Positions 8,217-18,442 of a stretch of DNA of 64,000 bases are shown here, one piece after another. Made by a program: the position numbers and the translations under genes. The stretch's first letter is position 1. Every line of letters starts with the position of its first letter. Origin of the DNA: Yersinia mollaretii ATCC 43969 (GTDB lineage Bacteria; Pseudomonadota; Gammaproteobacteria; Enterobacterales; Enterobacteriaceae); the NCBI RefSeq assembly GCF_013282725.1, contig NZ_CP054043.1:3534001-3598000 (forward strand), read 5' to 3'. The notes beneath the pieces are model-generated. The model had not been told where the DNA came from, ran no database searches, and worked only from the letters and a program-made list of their open reading frames with translations.

Positions 8217-9617
8217 ATGATTAGTAACACCGCAAATAAATTACAGGAAGAATTATTGGACTCCCGGTTTGGTTCTCAAGCCTCTCGCCATATTGCAGAG
8301 TCCACACATTTCCCTTTAAAAGAGATGCGTGATGATATTGCTTTTCAAATTATTAGTGATGAACTTTTTTTAGATGGTAATGCACGCCAAAATTTAGCCA
8401 CCTTTTGTCAAACTTGGGATGATGACTACGTTCATAAGTTAATGGATCTTTCCATTAATAAAAACTGGATTGATAAAGAAGAGTATCCGCAATCAGCGGC
8501 CATTGATTTACGTTGTGTCAATATGCTGGCTGATCTCTGGCATGCACCAAAATCAATTAACGGGCAAGCCACAGGAACCAACACCATAGGTTCATCCGAA
8601 GCCTGCATGTTAGGGGGCATGGCGATGAAATGGCGCTGGCGTAAAAAGCAATTGGCTGCGGGTAAACCCATCGACAAACCTAATCTGGTCTGCGGCCCTG
8701 TTCAGGTGTGCTGGCACAAATTTGCACGTTATTGGGATGTCGAAATCCGTGAGATCCCCATGGAACCGGGGAATTACTTTATGGATGCGAAGCGTATGGT
8801 TGCTGCTTGTGATGAAAATACCATAGGGGTAGTCCCGACTTTCGGCGTGACCTATACAGGAAACTATGAATTTCCTGAACCTCTGCACGAGGCCTTGGAT
8901 AAGCTACACAAAGAGAAAGGGTTGGATATTGATATCCATGTGGATGCCGCGAGTGGTGGTTTCCTCGCACCGTTCGTTGCATCAGAGATCAAATGGGATT
9001 TTCGCCTCCCCAGAGTGAAATCCATCAGCGCTTCAGGACATAAATATGGTTTGGCCCCACTGGGTTGCGGCTGGGTTATCTGGCGTGACCAAGCTGCGCT
9101 ACCCGATGAACTGGTCTTTAAAGTTGATTATCTCGGTGGGCAAATAGGTACTTTTGCTATCAATTTCTCCCGTCCTGCCGGACAAGTTATTTCTCAATAT
9201 TATGAGTTTATCCGATTGGGCCGTGAGGGTTATACCAAAGTTCAGCAAGCTGCCTATCAGGTCGCGCATTTCTTAAGCCAGACGATTGCACCACTGGGGC
9301 CCTATGAATTTATTTGCACAGGTGACCCTAAAGAGGGATTACCCGCCGTGTGTTTTAAAATTAAAGAGGGGGCTAAAACGGGTTATACCTTGTATGACCT
9401 CTCCGAGAGATTAAGGCTACGAGGTTGGCAAGTGCCTGCATTTACACTGACTGGCCATGCCAGTGATATTGTGGTGATGCGAATTATGTGTCGTCGTGGA
9501 TTCGAAATGGATTTTGCCGCACTGTTAGTGGATGACTTTAAATGTTCACTCCAATATTTGCATGAGCACCCCGAACTCCATGGCGTGGCCCACCAGAATA
9601 GCTTCAAGCACACATAG
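8217..9617 (+). CDS. gadB: Glutamate decarboxylase
   Basis: 466 residues, the same length as E. coli GadA/GadB and strongly similar throughout. It converts L-glutamate to GABA and CO2, consuming a cytoplasmic proton, with PLP as cofactor. Lys276 in [11 protein letters not shown] is the PLP lysine. The family motifs [15 protein letters not shown] and HVDAASGGF are present. The C-terminus ends NSFKHT as in E. coli, where the penultimate histidine (His465) closes the active site at neutral pH, so pH gating is probably kept. It is the first gene of a gadB-antiporter-glutaminase cluster. The ATG at 8217 is preceded by a weak ribosome site, but the length match supports it. Confidence 0.96.
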   Translation: MISNTANKLQEELLDSRFGSQASRHIAESTHFPLKEMRDDIAFQIISDELFLDGNARQNLATFCQTWDDDYVHKLMDLSINKNWIDKEEYPQSAAIDLRCVNMLADLWHAPKSINGQATGTNTIGSSEACMLGGMAMKWRWRKKQLAAGKPIDKPNLVCGPVQVCWHKFARYWDVEIREIPMEPGNYFMDAKRMVAACDENTIGVVPTFGVTYTGNYEFPEPLHEALDKLHKEKGLDIDIHVDAASGGFLAPFVASEIKWDFRLPRVKSISASGHKYGLAPLGCGWVIWRDQAALPDELVFKVDYLGGQIGTFAINFSRPAGQVISQYYEFIRLGREGYTKVQQAAYQVAHFLSQTIAPLGPYEFICTGDPKEGLPAVCFKIKEGAKTGYTLYDLSERLRLRGWQVPAFTLTGHASDIVVMRIMCRRGFEMDFAALLVDDFKCSLQYLHEHPELHGVAHQNSFKHT

Positions 9618-9658
9618 AGATTGCCGATTTAATTGCCAAAATTAAAGGATGGATGTCT

Positions 9659-11221
9659 ATGACAAATAATCAGCTCAAGCCTGTGGCCCAAAAGAAGCTC
9701 GGTATCGCCACACTGGCTATTATGAATATTGTTGCCGTTGTCAGTTTAAGAGGTTTACCTGCTGAAGCTGAATACGGATTAAGTTCTATTTTTTATTATA
9801 TCTTCGCTGCCATTTTCTTTCTTATTCCAGTCTCTTTGGTGGCAGCTGAATTAGCAACTGGCTGGCCCGAGAAAGGGGGTGTTTTCCGCTGGGTCGGCGA
9901 AGCATTTGGCCCACGCTGGGCATTTTTAGCGATGTTTATGTTATGGATAGAAGTCACCGTTTGGTTCCCGACAGTATTAACTTTTGCGGCGGTTGCCCTC
10001 GCTTTTACCGGCCCAAATCAGCGCTGGGATGAAGCGTTATCCGCCAATAAATTCTTTGTGCTGGGTATTGTATTAATTGTCTATTGGCTGGCGACCTTTA
10101 TTGCATTTAAAGGGGTCGCCACCTTTGCCAAAGTCTCCAAATGGGGTGGTGTTATCGGCACTATCATTCCGGCTATTATTTTGATTATTTTGGGATTCTC
10201 TTACCTATTTGGCGGCGGGACACCACAGATAACGCTGACATGGGATGAAGTCATTCCCGACTTTACTAATTTTAACAATGTTGTTTTGGCCGCAAGTATT
10301 TTCCTGTTCTATGCCGGTATGGAAATGAATGCGATTCATGTTAAGGATGTGGAGAATCCTAATCGTAATTATCCCATCGCCATTATGTTATCTGCATTCG
10401 GGACAGTGATTATTTTTGTATTCGGCACCCTTGCCATCGCATTCATTATCCCGAAAGCCGACATTAATCTAACCCAAAGTATTCTGGTCGCTTATTCAGA
10501 TATGTTTCGATGGGCCGGATTACCTTGGCTCAGCCCTGTCATGGCTATCGCTCTGGCTATCGGGGTATTAGCAGGAGTGGTAACCTGGGTCGGTGGCCCT
10601 TCAACTGGGTTATTGACCGTGGCAAAAGCGGGCTATTTGCCTCGGTGGTGGCAACATACTAATAAGAATGACATGGCAACACATATTTTATTATTACAGG
10701 CGCTCATCGTCTCACTGCTATCAATAATTTTTGTGATTTTACCTTCAGTGCAAGCGGCATTCCAAATCCTCAGCCAATTAACCGTAATTCTGTATCTTAT
10801 TATGTATATTCTGATGTTTAGCTCAGCTATTTATCTGCGCTACAGCCAATCACAGCGCCCTCGCCCTTATCGAATTCCTGGTGGTGATATTGGCATGTGG
10901 ATAATTGGTGGCGCTGGATGGATTGGCTCAATAGTGGTTTTCCTACTCAGTTTTGTTCCGCCGAGTCAAATTGCCATTGGCAGCCCAAAAACTTATGTCG
11001 GTATATTAATTATCGCCACCCTATTCTTCTTTATCTTGCCACTCCTGATTTATGCAGCGCGTAAACCTCATTGGCGTGATGAAAAAACGGATTTTGCCCC
11101 TTTTACTTGGCAAACGGCAAATAGCCATCCCGGCCTTCCCGCAGAGTCGCCAATGGTTAAGAGCGATATTACCGCTGATGGTCAAAACCCGGTTTTAATC
11201 TCTGAAAAAGCAGAACAATAA
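9659..11221 (+). CDS. gadC: APC-family glutamate/GABA antiporter-like (GadC-type)
   Basis: About 520 residues from ATG 9659, which lies 9 bases after AAGGA; the upstream ATG at 9653 is only 3 bases from it. About 12 membrane segments can be followed. The APC motif region includes LRGLPAEAEYGLSS in helix 1 and VAAELATGWPEKGGVFRWVGEAFGP in helices 2-3. Lying between gadB and a glutaminase, it most likely exchanges external glutamate (or glutamine) for GABA. It is clearly different from E. coli GadC at the N-terminus. Its cytoplasmic C-tail (last ~55 residues, with HWRDEKTDFAPF) does not look like the pH-gated plug of E. coli GadC. The symbol is assigned by context; a related permease specificity is possible. 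Confidence 0.8.
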   Translation: MTNNQLKPVAQKKLGIATLAIMNIVAVVSLRGLPAEAEYGLSSIFYYIFAAIFFLIPVSLVAAELATGWPEKGGVFRWVGEAFGPRWAFLAMFMLWIEVTVWFPTVLTFAAVALAFTGPNQRWDEALSANKFFVLGIVLIVYWLATFIAFKGVATFAKVSKWGGVIGTIIPAIILIILGFSYLFGGGTPQITLTWDEVIPDFTNFNNVVLAASIFLFYAGMEMNAIHVKDVENPNRNYPIAIMLSAFGTVIIFVFGTLAIAFIIPKADINLTQSILVAYSDMFRWAGLPWLSPVMAIALAIGVLAGVVTWVGGPSTGLLTVAKAGYLPRWWQHTNKNDMATHILLLQALIVSLLSIIFVILPSVQAAFQILSQLTVILYLIMYILMFSSAIYLRYSQSQRPRPYRIPGGDIGMWIIGGAGWIGSIVVFLLSFVPPSQIAIGSPKTYVGILIIATLFFFILPLLIYAARKPHWRDEKTDFAPFTWQTANSHPGLPAESPMVKSDITADGQNPVLISEKAEQ

Positions 11222-11258
11222 GCTAGCCGACAATGGTAATTCACTGTGGAGTGGGATG

Positions 11259-12194
11259 ATGAAACCTGACTTAAAAGTATTGCAACACAGCGTCAATAAA
11301 GCGCATCGGCAATATTCAACTACTGAGGGTGGCAGTAATGCCAATTATATTCCCTATCTGGCCAGTGTCCCTTCGACATTAGTCGGCTTGGCGGTCGTGA
11401 CCACTGATGGTGATATTATTGCGGCGGGTGATACTGAATATCGTTTTGCCATCGAATCTATCTCTAAAATAGGGACACTCGCGCTGGCGCTGGAAGATAT
11501 TGGCCCCAAAATGGTACAAGAAAAAGTCGGTGCTGATCCTACGGGTTTGCCGTTTAATTCAGTCATCGCACTCGAATTACATCAAGGAAATCCACTATCG
11601 CCGTTGGTCAATGCCGGTGCAATGTCCACCGTGAGCATTATTCAAGCCAATGATAAAGAGACTCGTTGGAAGAATATTCTGCAAATCCAGCAACAATTAT
11701 CCGGGGCGCCCATTAGCTTGTCCGACGATGTCAACCAATCAGAACAAACAACGAATTTCCACAACCGTGCAATCGCCTGGTTACTCTATTCTGCCGGGAC
11801 GCTGTATTGTGACCCGATGGAGGCTTGCGAAGTTTATACCCGTCAATGCTCAACGTTGCTGAATACGATTGAGCTGGCGACTATTGGCGCAACTTTTGCC
11901 GCTGCTGGTATTAATCCTATCAGTAAGTTACGGGTACTTACGGCCAGCCACATTCCCTTTATTTTGGCCGAGATGACCATGGAGGGCTTATATGGCAGCT
12001 CAGGTGACTGGGCATACAATGTCGGTCTACCGGGAAAAAGTGGTGTCGGAGGGGGAATATTAGCGGTGGTTCCTGGTGTTATGGCTATTGCGGGTTTTTC
12101 ACCGCCATTAGATCCTATCGGTAATAGTGTTCGCGGGCAAAAAATGGTAGCTCACGTAGCAAAATCGCTGGGATATAATCTGTATAAAATGTGA
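11259..12194 (+). CDS. glsA: Glutaminase, acid-resistance type (YbaS/GlsA-like)
   Basis: About 311 residues, very close to E. coli YbaS (310). It hydrolyses glutamine to glutamate and ammonia; in E. coli this ammonia release at low pH underlies glutamine-dependent acid resistance. The serine-dependent glutaminase dyad is visible as ESISK (Ser and Lys two residues apart from the intervening Ile-Ser, near residue 67). VNAGAM, NRAIAWLLYSAG, the GLPGKSGVGGGI glycine-rich motif and the NSVRGQ end are family features. ATG 11259 is 7 bases after GGAG; the adjacent ATG at 11256 is also possible. It follows the antiporter by 37 bases on the same strand, so co-transcription with gadB is likely. Confidence 0.93.
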   Translation: MKPDLKVLQHSVNKAHRQYSTTEGGSNANYIPYLASVPSTLVGLAVVTTDGDIIAAGDTEYRFAIESISKIGTLALALEDIGPKMVQEKVGADPTGLPFNSVIALELHQGNPLSPLVNAGAMSTVSIIQANDKETRWKNILQIQQQLSGAPISLSDDVNQSEQTTNFHNRAIAWLLYSAGTLYCDPMEACEVYTRQCSTLLNTIELATIGATFAAAGINPISKLRVLTASHIPFILAEMTMEGLYGSSGDWAYNVGLPGKSGVGGGILAVVPGVMAIAGFSPPLDPIGNSVRGQKMVAHVAKSLGYNLYKM

Positions 12195-12296
12195 TGCAAA
12201 ATGGGTAACGATATTAAGTTGGCCGTTATCGCTGATATGCCGCTAACGACCCCTATTCTCAGAAAAGTGCGGCGATGAGTTACGCCAGTGGTAACT

Positions 12297-12971
12297 TTAA
12301 GCCAATAGTAACTTTTGCAATTCAGCTAATGAACTGACTTGATAGCGAGGTGAGATATTATCATCCAGTGCAGCCCCATGCATATTGAGCCAGCAGGTAT
12401 CAATGCCTGCATTAATACCGCCTTGAATATCTGAGTGGAGGTTATCACCCACCATCAGGATCTGTTCTTTCGCCGGATGATTCATTAAATTAAAAGCATA
12501 CTCAAATATCGCAACATCAGGTTTAGCCGCACCGACTTCCTCAGAAATAATAAGTGGGGAAAAGATATCTTTTAAACCCGTGCGCTCTAAACGGAGGGTT
12601 TGCAACCCGGTAAAACCATTGGTAATGATGCCCATCTTCACTTTACCACTCAGCGCATCAACCAATTCACGTGCGCCGGGTAGCAATGAACAGATATCAG
12701 CCATCGCCACTAAAAACTCACTGTTCAGGCGTGTCGCTGCTACACCTAATTTTTCCGCCCACATTTCAAAACGGGTGTTTTGTAATTCGGTAGCAGAGAT
12801 CTTTCCGTCTTGATAATCAACCCACAGCGGTTTATTCACCAGTTGATAATGATCGAAATCCTGCGCGGAGAAATCCACATTAAAGCGCGAAAACATCAGC
12901 TTTAGCCCTTGATATGCATCAAAGTGAAATAATGTTTCATCCGCATCGAACAATATCCATTGGTATTTCAT
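12297..12971 (-). CDS. yjjG: Pyrimidine 5'-nucleotidase YjjG (HAD superfamily)
   Basis: 224 residues, same size as E. coli YjjG. It dephosphorylates dUMP, dTMP and UMP and helps clear non-canonical pyrimidine nucleotides. HAD motif I is FDADETLF (the first Asp is the nucleophile), motif II is MGIITNG, and motifs III/IV are AAKPD and MVGDNLHSDIQGG. A helical cap domain lies between motifs I and II. It converges with the glutaminase gene. No operon partner is evident, as the TerB-domain gene ends about 100 bp upstream on the same strand. Confidence 0.93.
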   Translation of the reverse strand: MKYQWILFDADETLFHFDAYQGLKLMFSRFNVDFSAQDFDHYQLVNKPLWVDYQDGKISATELQNTRFEMWAEKLGVAATRLNSEFLVAMADICSLLPGARELVDALSGKVKMGIITNGFTGLQTLRLERTGLKDIFSPLIISEEVGAAKPDVAIFEYAFNLMNHPAKEQILMVGDNLHSDIQGGINAGIDTCWLNMHGAALDDNISPRYQVSSLAELQKLLLA

Positions 12972-13070
12972 GACTCTTATCTCTCTGACATCATTAGGCG
13001 CGCTATGGTAGCGACTATTGCCGCTCAGCTCAAGCTACACAGCCCTTCCCACTAAAGTAAACAGCACTCA

Positions 13071-15449
13071 TTATCCTATAAGCAGTGCTGCGGAAATATC
13101 ACGGTTTATCGCAATCGTCGTCTCGCCGGTGATGAGCGGGACATCAAATACGGCTAATATTTTGCGGTTAATCTCAACCAGAGCATCATCGAGTTTAACC
13201 TCCATATCTGTCGCAATATCAACCAACTTCTCACGTTCCCAAGTGTCACGAGAAATAAGTAACTTCAAGAATGTGACTGTGCTATCAGCCAAATTAGCCG
13301 AGATGGCCGCCATTGACTGTGGATTAATCTCTTCCGGAGTCTGGGCAACAACGTTATCGGTGACAAACAGATTTTCAAGCAGTTTGACCAATTCCAGACT
13401 TTCATTTTTTAGCAGATTAATCCGATCGGTATTATTAATCACTTCGGACGTTGGCGACGGTAGACTTAATGTCATTGGCGTCGCTCGGCTATCAAGGTCG
13501 GTATAAACTAGCTTGCTGTCTAAGGCAAAACGCTTATACACACGTTCAAGGAATTTAACCTCTTGCGGGGTGATGGTTCCCTCAACTTGAATTAAATGTG
13601 CCAGAAAACGCGCAATAGCCCGACGATTCTCCAGCGAGAGCGGCTCAAGATTATTTTTCAGCGCTAACAAGGTGTTATTCTTTCTGATGCCCGGTTGCAG
13701 ATAGGCTTTTAGGCGCATACGCTGACCCGGACTCAGATAACCCCAGGCATCAATGTGTCGAGTCAGAACCATCGATTCAGGCTCGCCGATAGAGCCATCG
13801 ACCATGACTGCAGCACAAGCCAGCTCCACCGCCAACATTGTGACACGATATGCGGCAAAGGTCGCAGACTCCGCCACCATCGATTCGATAGGAAAGAGTG
13901 CCACGGTATCTTGCAACACCGGCGTGCGGTTATCCGCTCTGACATCAGGTTCAATGCCAACTTGCAATGAGGCCAGTGCAAAAGTCAGTGCCATCACCTG
14001 ACTGCGGGTGATGCGCTCCAAGGGTTTAGTGCCACACGCGGTGCTGAGTCGAAGAAAAATCTCTTCAAGGGTAATCAGTAACAGGCCATAACCCACTCTG
14101 GCTTTGATACTTTCTAATTCGGTTTTTAATGCCACGGACCACAATGGCATTGGCATTAATAACTGCCCTTCCAGCGACATTTTTTTCTTTGGGTTAACAC
14201 TGGCAAAGCGGTTATAAATATCGAGATCCTGCTGACATGTTTCAAATATTGCCCGAAGTTTATCTCGGTGTGCTTTACACACGGCGACATTCGGCAGTTC
14301 ACCCATTTGCTGGAAAAACTCTTGCCCCATTAACCCCGCAGAAGCAGGACGATAAAATATCAGTAACTTGGTTTTATTAACGGGTAATAAAAATCCATCA
14401 CCATATTTCTCACGATAACGTTGCTGGAAGAGTGAGGAAAAAATATCAGCGCAATGGGCCATCGAAATATTTTGGTTTATTGCCGGATCGGCTTCGCCCC
14501 AAGCTAGCGCCCAAGCGGCGGGTAAGGGTTTCTGGTCAATGGCTAACTGCCCTAACCCAACCAGCAATGCCAGTGGCAGCTCCGTTGACGAATCACGAGT
14601 GGGTGGTGGAGGTGACAAATAGAGTTTCTCCTCGATATTCACTCGAGAGAGATAAACTAATAAATTCTGTGCGTAATGGTTGAAGGCGTTATTTTTCCCA
14701 TAAATGCTTAATAGACGGTTAATCTCCGCCTCAAGCTTGGGCAGTTCTCTTTTCGCCACGGGATCTATGGCGGCATCAACCAGTATTCGGTGCTCTAGCC
14801 CATAGAAAAATAAGAAAACATAGCCAATGTGTGCCGTGGGCGATTTACGGCCTTCGGCTAACCACTGCAAATAGGCTCGCCTCGCCTCCGGTGAGCATGT
14901 CGAGTAGTCAGGCGCATTATCAATCAGGGATAATGAGGTATCGACCTCTTGTTCCGCGACATCCATTGAGGGATTAATAAATGCAGGCTCGGCACCAGTA
15001 CGGTTACTTTTATATTTATTACCAATATAAATCATGCCATCCGGCAAATTGATTCCAGCAACAACAGCCAGCTCACCGGGACGCAGCCATGATGCGCGAG
15101 CTAAGGAACCACGGGATATTTCGGACTTTTTCGCGTCAGACTTCTTGTTCTCTTCCTCGGGTGGATTTGAGGTAGCGTTATGACTGTCAGTGGTATTCTC
15201 AAGTTCCAACTGCGAAGGGGTTAGCGGGTAATCGCCCAGATCGGGGATGGCTGCCGTTTTCTGCATGTCAGTGTTAATCACTGGACCGAGGCGGGGCTTA
15301 GCCCCTTTGAGGTTTTGCCAAACAAAAAAGAGGCATAAAATAGCCGCACTCAGTGCAATCCACGCTTCTCTTGGGATACCCGTGATCAGCCCTAAAACGA
15401 CTATCAGTAGGATAACCCAGCCAGTACCGGTAGATTTTTTCTTCGCCAC
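13071..15449 (-). CDS. TerB-domain membrane protein with TerB-N and TerB-C regions
   Basis: 792 residues. The N-terminus after MAKKKSTGTG carries two hydrophobic segments (about 11-29 and 31-44), so it is membrane anchored. A charged linker follows. Residues about 130-330 resemble the TerB-N domain (GDMIYIGN-type start, WLAEGRKSP, FLFFYGLEHR). The region around 530-640 looks like TerB (AYRVTMLAVELACAAVMVDGSIGEPES, acidic residues typical of metal-binding TerB) and the rest like TerB-C (LERVYKRFALD). Proteins of this build are annotated as tellurite resistance TerB family, but no ter operon is nearby and no tellurite function is shown. Its role may be membrane-linked metal or stress sensing. 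Confidence 0.82.
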   Translation of the reverse strand: MAKKKSTGTGWVILLIVVLGLITGIPREAWIALSAAILCLFFVWQNLKGAKPRLGPVINTDMQKTAAIPDLGDYPLTPSQLELENTTDSHNATSNPPEEENKKSDAKKSEISRGSLARASWLRPGELAVVAGINLPDGMIYIGNKYKSNRTGAEPAFINPSMDVAEQEVDTSLSLIDNAPDYSTCSPEARRAYLQWLAEGRKSPTAHIGYVFLFFYGLEHRILVDAAIDPVAKRELPKLEAEINRLLSIYGKNNAFNHYAQNLLVYLSRVNIEEKLYLSPPPPTRDSSTELPLALLVGLGQLAIDQKPLPAAWALAWGEADPAINQNISMAHCADIFSSLFQQRYREKYGDGFLLPVNKTKLLIFYRPASAGLMGQEFFQQMGELPNVAVCKAHRDKLRAIFETCQQDLDIYNRFASVNPKKKMSLEGQLLMPMPLWSVALKTELESIKARVGYGLLLITLEEIFLRLSTACGTKPLERITRSQVMALTFALASLQVGIEPDVRADNRTPVLQDTVALFPIESMVAESATFAAYRVTMLAVELACAAVMVDGSIGEPESMVLTRHIDAWGYLSPGQRMRLKAYLQPGIRKNNTLLALKNNLEPLSLENRRAIARFLAHLIQVEGTITPQEVKFLERVYKRFALDSKLVYTDLDSRATPMTLSLPSPTSEVINNTDRINLLKNESLELVKLLENLFVTDNVVAQTPEEINPQSMAAISANLADSTVTFLKLLISRDTWEREKLVDIATDMEVKLDDALVEINRKILAVFDVPLITGETTIAINRDISAALLIG

Positions 15450-15963
15450 GATGCTTTATATGCCCCTATCTTAAACTGGTCATTTTTATACTGCCGTTAA
15501 TGGCAATTTTTAATAAAAAAGTCTTTTACACATTATTTAATTTTTATAAAAGCACAGTAAAAACCCTTAATTTGTACTTAAGTCAAATTTATAGGTTAAA
15601 TAATAAGTCAGTGTTTTAATTTAAATATTATTTGCACATCAATACAGTAGGCTGAAGTCCCTAATAAAGCAATTATGCCAGTTGATTATGCATTCAGCTA
15701 GTAAAGTCTCTACCGCTATGGCATAAATTCCGTCGCTTTTGGCTAGCCCTATCTGTGTTTGGGGAAAATAGAATTATTGGGTTTTATTACTGACCGTTTG
15801 TGTTCAGACAATGGATTTCGAAGCCCGCAATAATAGGTATTGATGGTATAACCCGGCGCTAAATACCCCAGCAATGACACTGACATGGCGGCGTTTTCTC
15901 GGTAAAAACTAAAAATCCCGGCCATTGCTGCACCGGGATAGTCTAGCTGAAACGGATGACGAT
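15450..15963. other. Gap between phoA and the TerB-domain gene
   Basis: About 514 bp. It holds the phoA terminator at 15905-15939 and the upstream region of the TerB-domain gene (AT-rich around 15500-15640). I see no gene, repeat or recognisable operator in the remainder. Confidence 0.5.
15905..15939 (-). terminator. Intrinsic terminator of phoA
   Basis: On the minus strand the arms ATCCCGG (15939-15933) and CCGGGAT (15921-15915) form a 7-bp GC-rich stem with an 11-base loop, followed by a T-rich tract (TTTTAGTTTTT). It starts about 25 bp after the phoA stop. Confidence 0.85.
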
Positions 15964-17412
15964 TTATTTAATCGCCATCGCATCGCGCATCGTAAAGAAC
16001 AGATCCGTTTGATCCGTCAGCCCTACGACGTTGGCGGCGTGTGGCCCGTAAGCGGCGATACGTAATTGTGTACCGGTGTGCCCCTGCGAATCATCTTCAG
16101 AGTTACCATAGCTTATCGCCATGACAGCACCATCTTTGGTGGTTAATGCTTGGGTCAAGCCCGGCGCTTTAGCATCAGCTTCGATAATTTGGCTGGAGTG
16201 TGCGTGGTCCGCCGTCACAATCACCAATGTATTTCCGTCAGCACGAGCAAACTCCAAGGCTTTTTGCACCGCTTCATCCAAATCGACGGTTTCGCCAAAC
16301 TGGCCGCAAGGATTAGCTGCGTGGTCTTGCTTATCAATTGATGCCCCTTCTACTTGCAAGAAGAAGCCCTTCTCATTGGTTTTCAGTAGGTCAATCGCTT
16401 TTTCAGTCATAACAGCCAATGTTGGGACGTCTTTGGTTCGCTCGGCATTGTTCTCACAAACCACCGGCGGTTTGTCCAAATTGCCGTGGTAGGAGGCTTT
16501 CGGCCCCTGCCAGCGCACCGGCATATTGCCAGGGCTGAACAACCCTAACAGGGGTTTTTGTTGGTCTGCTTGCTTGATGGCATTCAGGTCATCAAGATTT
16601 TCGACAATCACATAACCACGGGCCAAGGCTTGGTCACGTAAGGATTTGTCTTTCCATTCGCCGGCTTTGGCAACTTGACTGAAGGATTTAGCGCCGCCCC
16701 CTAAAGTGACATCAGCACGCCCGGCGATCATCTGCTCGGTAATGGAGCCGCGCCCACCATTTTCCAGTGCATTGGTGCCGCACTTCTCACTGGTCTCTTC
16801 AGGGCCGTAGCACTTTCTCCCAGTGACGTGAGCAAACTGCGCCGCCGGTGTGGCATCTTGCAACTCCGCCGTAGAGACGTTACCGGTCGCTTTACCCGCT
16901 TTCTTAGCCAGTTCCAACAAAGTGACGTGATCTTTCCCAAACACATCGACACCCAGAGCACCATTATAGGTTTTCACGCCGGATGACCATGCCGTAGCAG
17001 ACGCGGCGGAGTCAGTCACGTAATCCGGTTTTTGCGTTTTCTTGTCTAATGAATAGTGGGTGTATTGCCCTGTCAGTGGTAGTGCATCGATCCCTTTAAA
17101 GAAACCGCCCGCCCCCATGGCATAGTTACGTGCCGAGGTAATTTCTGAATCCCCCATGCCATCACCAATCAGTAAAATGACATTTTTTACTGTTTTGTTG
17201 GAGAGTGAATCACGCAGCGCTTGAGTTTGATCGCCCGTCAGGCGACGCGCACCTCCCAATTGTGTGATATCGCCTTGGGCACTGCGATCATATAAACCCG
17301 TGGCGGCAGCAACAGCATTGGGTGTCAACAGGGTGCTGCTTAGCATCAGGGCGGATAGCGCGATCACGGATAATGGATGGCGACGGATAAAAGGGGATTT
17401 GCGGTTCTGCAT
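15964..17412 (-). CDS. phoA: Alkaline phosphatase
   Basis: 482 residues from ATG 17412 (the TTG just upstream is not needed; AAGGA lies 9 bases before the ATG). Periplasmic homodimeric Zn/Mg phosphomonoesterase that releases phosphate from organic esters. A Sec signal peptide is visible: [20 protein letters not shown] ending near AVAAA. Metal-site and catalytic motifs are [10 protein letters not shown] (Asp ligand), [14 protein letters not shown] (the Ser nucleophile after TDSA), [12 protein letters not shown] (ligands) and [11 protein letters not shown]. Cysteines at [16 protein letters not shown] and NPCGQ could form the disulfides. A Pho box lies upstream, so PhoB activates it under phosphate starvation. 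It is monocistronic with its own terminator. Confidence 0.97.
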   Translation of the reverse strand: MQNRKSPFIRRHPLSVIALSALMLSSTLLTPNAVAAATGLYDRSAQGDITQLGGARRLTGDQTQALRDSLSNKTVKNVILLIGDGMGDSEITSARNYAMGAGGFFKGIDALPLTGQYTHYSLDKKTQKPDYVTDSAASATAWSSGVKTYNGALGVDVFGKDHVTLLELAKKAGKATGNVSTAELQDATPAAQFAHVTGRKCYGPEETSEKCGTNALENGGRGSITEQMIAGRADVTLGGGAKSFSQVAKAGEWKDKSLRDQALARGYVIVENLDDLNAIKQADQQKPLLGLFSPGNMPVRWQGPKASYHGNLDKPPVVCENNAERTKDVPTLAVMTEKAIDLLKTNEKGFFLQVEGASIDKQDHAANPCGQFGETVDLDEAVQKALEFARADGNTLVIVTADHAHSSQIIEADAKAPGLTQALTTKDGAVMAISYGNSEDDSQGHTGTQLRIAAYGPHAANVVGLTDQTDLFFTMRDAMAIK

Positions 17413-17469
17413 CAATATAATTCCTTGTTGTAAAACAGTAATACAATTTGTATTAATTGGTTACAACGG

Positions 17470-17503
17470 ATACTAGAACAGACGAATGACGCTTTTATGA
17501 CAG
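17470..17503 (-). promoter_or_regulatory. Pho box and -10 of phoA
   Basis: On the minus strand 17503-17486 reads CTGTCATAAAAGCGTCAT, two PhoB half-sites 11 bp apart that match the E. coli phoA Pho box closely. A -10-like TAGTAT (17475-17470) follows after 10 bp, the normal spacing in PhoB-dependent promoters that lack a -35. Confidence 0.9.
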
Positions 17504-17574
17504 TCGCGATTAATTATTTTCCCTTATTCTTTCAGCCTCCCCCTGACACTCTCTTTACGGTAGCACCATAGGCG

Positions 17575-18315
17575 CTAAATCAAACCGCCGTTGGCACGCA
17601 GCACTTGCCCATTGATCCAGCCGCCATCTTTACCCACCAGAAAGGCCACTGCGGCCGCAATATCTTCTGGGGTGCCCAATCTTTCCAGTGGTGCCATTTT
17701 TGCCATTTTTTCAATCAGTTCCGGTGATTTTCCGTTGAGGAATAGGTCCGTCGCGGTTGGCCCCGGAGCCACTGCGTTGACCGTAATATTACGACCCCGT
17801 AACTCTTTTGCCAGAATTGCCGTCATGGTTTCAACCGCCGCTTTGGTTGCGGCATACACCCCATATTTTTCCAGTTTCAACCCCACCACACTGGTCGAAA
17901 AGTTAACAATGCGACCTCCGGCTCTGAGGCGTTTAGCCGCTTCCCGCATCCCGTTAAAGCTCCCTTTCAGATTAATGGTAATCTGGCGATCGAAATGCGC
18001 ATCATCACTGTCGGCAATCGCACTGAGAGACATGATCCCGGCATTATTGACCAGCACATCGACACCACCAAACGCCGCTTCCGCCGTCGCAAAAAGTTGT
18101 GCCACGGCGGCGGCATCACTGATATCCGCTTTCGCACTCAAGGCATTACCGCCCGCTTGCTGAATTTTGCGTACCAATGCTTCAGCTTCACTATCGCCTC
18201 GTGAATAGTTGATTAGCACGGTGTAACCATCCTGCGCCAAACGTTCCGCGATGGCCGCACCAATTCCCCGTGATGCCCCAGTGACAATGGCAACCTGCTG
18301 AGTGGTATTCACCAT
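17575..18315 (-). CDS. SDR-family oxidoreductase
   Basis: 246 residues, classical short-chain dehydrogenase/reductase. TGASRGIG (near 13-20) binds NAD(P); NNAG follows at about 90; the catalytic Ser and YxxxK are in FSTSVVGLKLEKYGVYAATKAA. VAPGPTATDLF is the usual substrate-loop start. NYSRGDSEAEA suggests NADP preference. The substrate cannot be told from sequence. It is divergent from a LysR regulator, with a palindromic operator between them, so it is probably that regulator's target and may act on a small carbonyl compound or quinone. Confidence 0.92.
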   Translation of the reverse strand: MVNTTQQVAIVTGASRGIGAAIAERLAQDGYTVLINYSRGDSEAEALVRKIQQAGGNALSAKADISDAAAVAQLFATAEAAFGGVDVLVNNAGIMSLSAIADSDDAHFDRQITINLKGSFNGMREAAKRLRAGGRIVNFSTSVVGLKLEKYGVYAATKAAVETMTAILAKELRGRNITVNAVAPGPTATDLFLNGKSPELIEKMAKMAPLERLGTPEDIAAAVAFLVGKDGGWINGQVLRANGGLI

Positions 18316-18442
18316 GATATTCTCCTAAATCTACGTTTAATAATGAGTGGTGATTCATTGGCTGCCATTAATCGATGTGGAACATGTCAGCTCAAATCCG
18401 CAAACAGAGAATGCCACTTTTACTGTTTCGGATAATCCCCTA

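Noticed and set aside
13018..13506. 162-codon plus-strand ORF
   Set aside because: It is antisense to the TerB-domain gene, which has recognisable domains; the ORF is Ser/Thr-rich, as expected for a shadow frame.
17591..18163. 190-codon plus-strand ORF
   Set aside because: It lies antisense to the SDR gene, whose motifs are intact.
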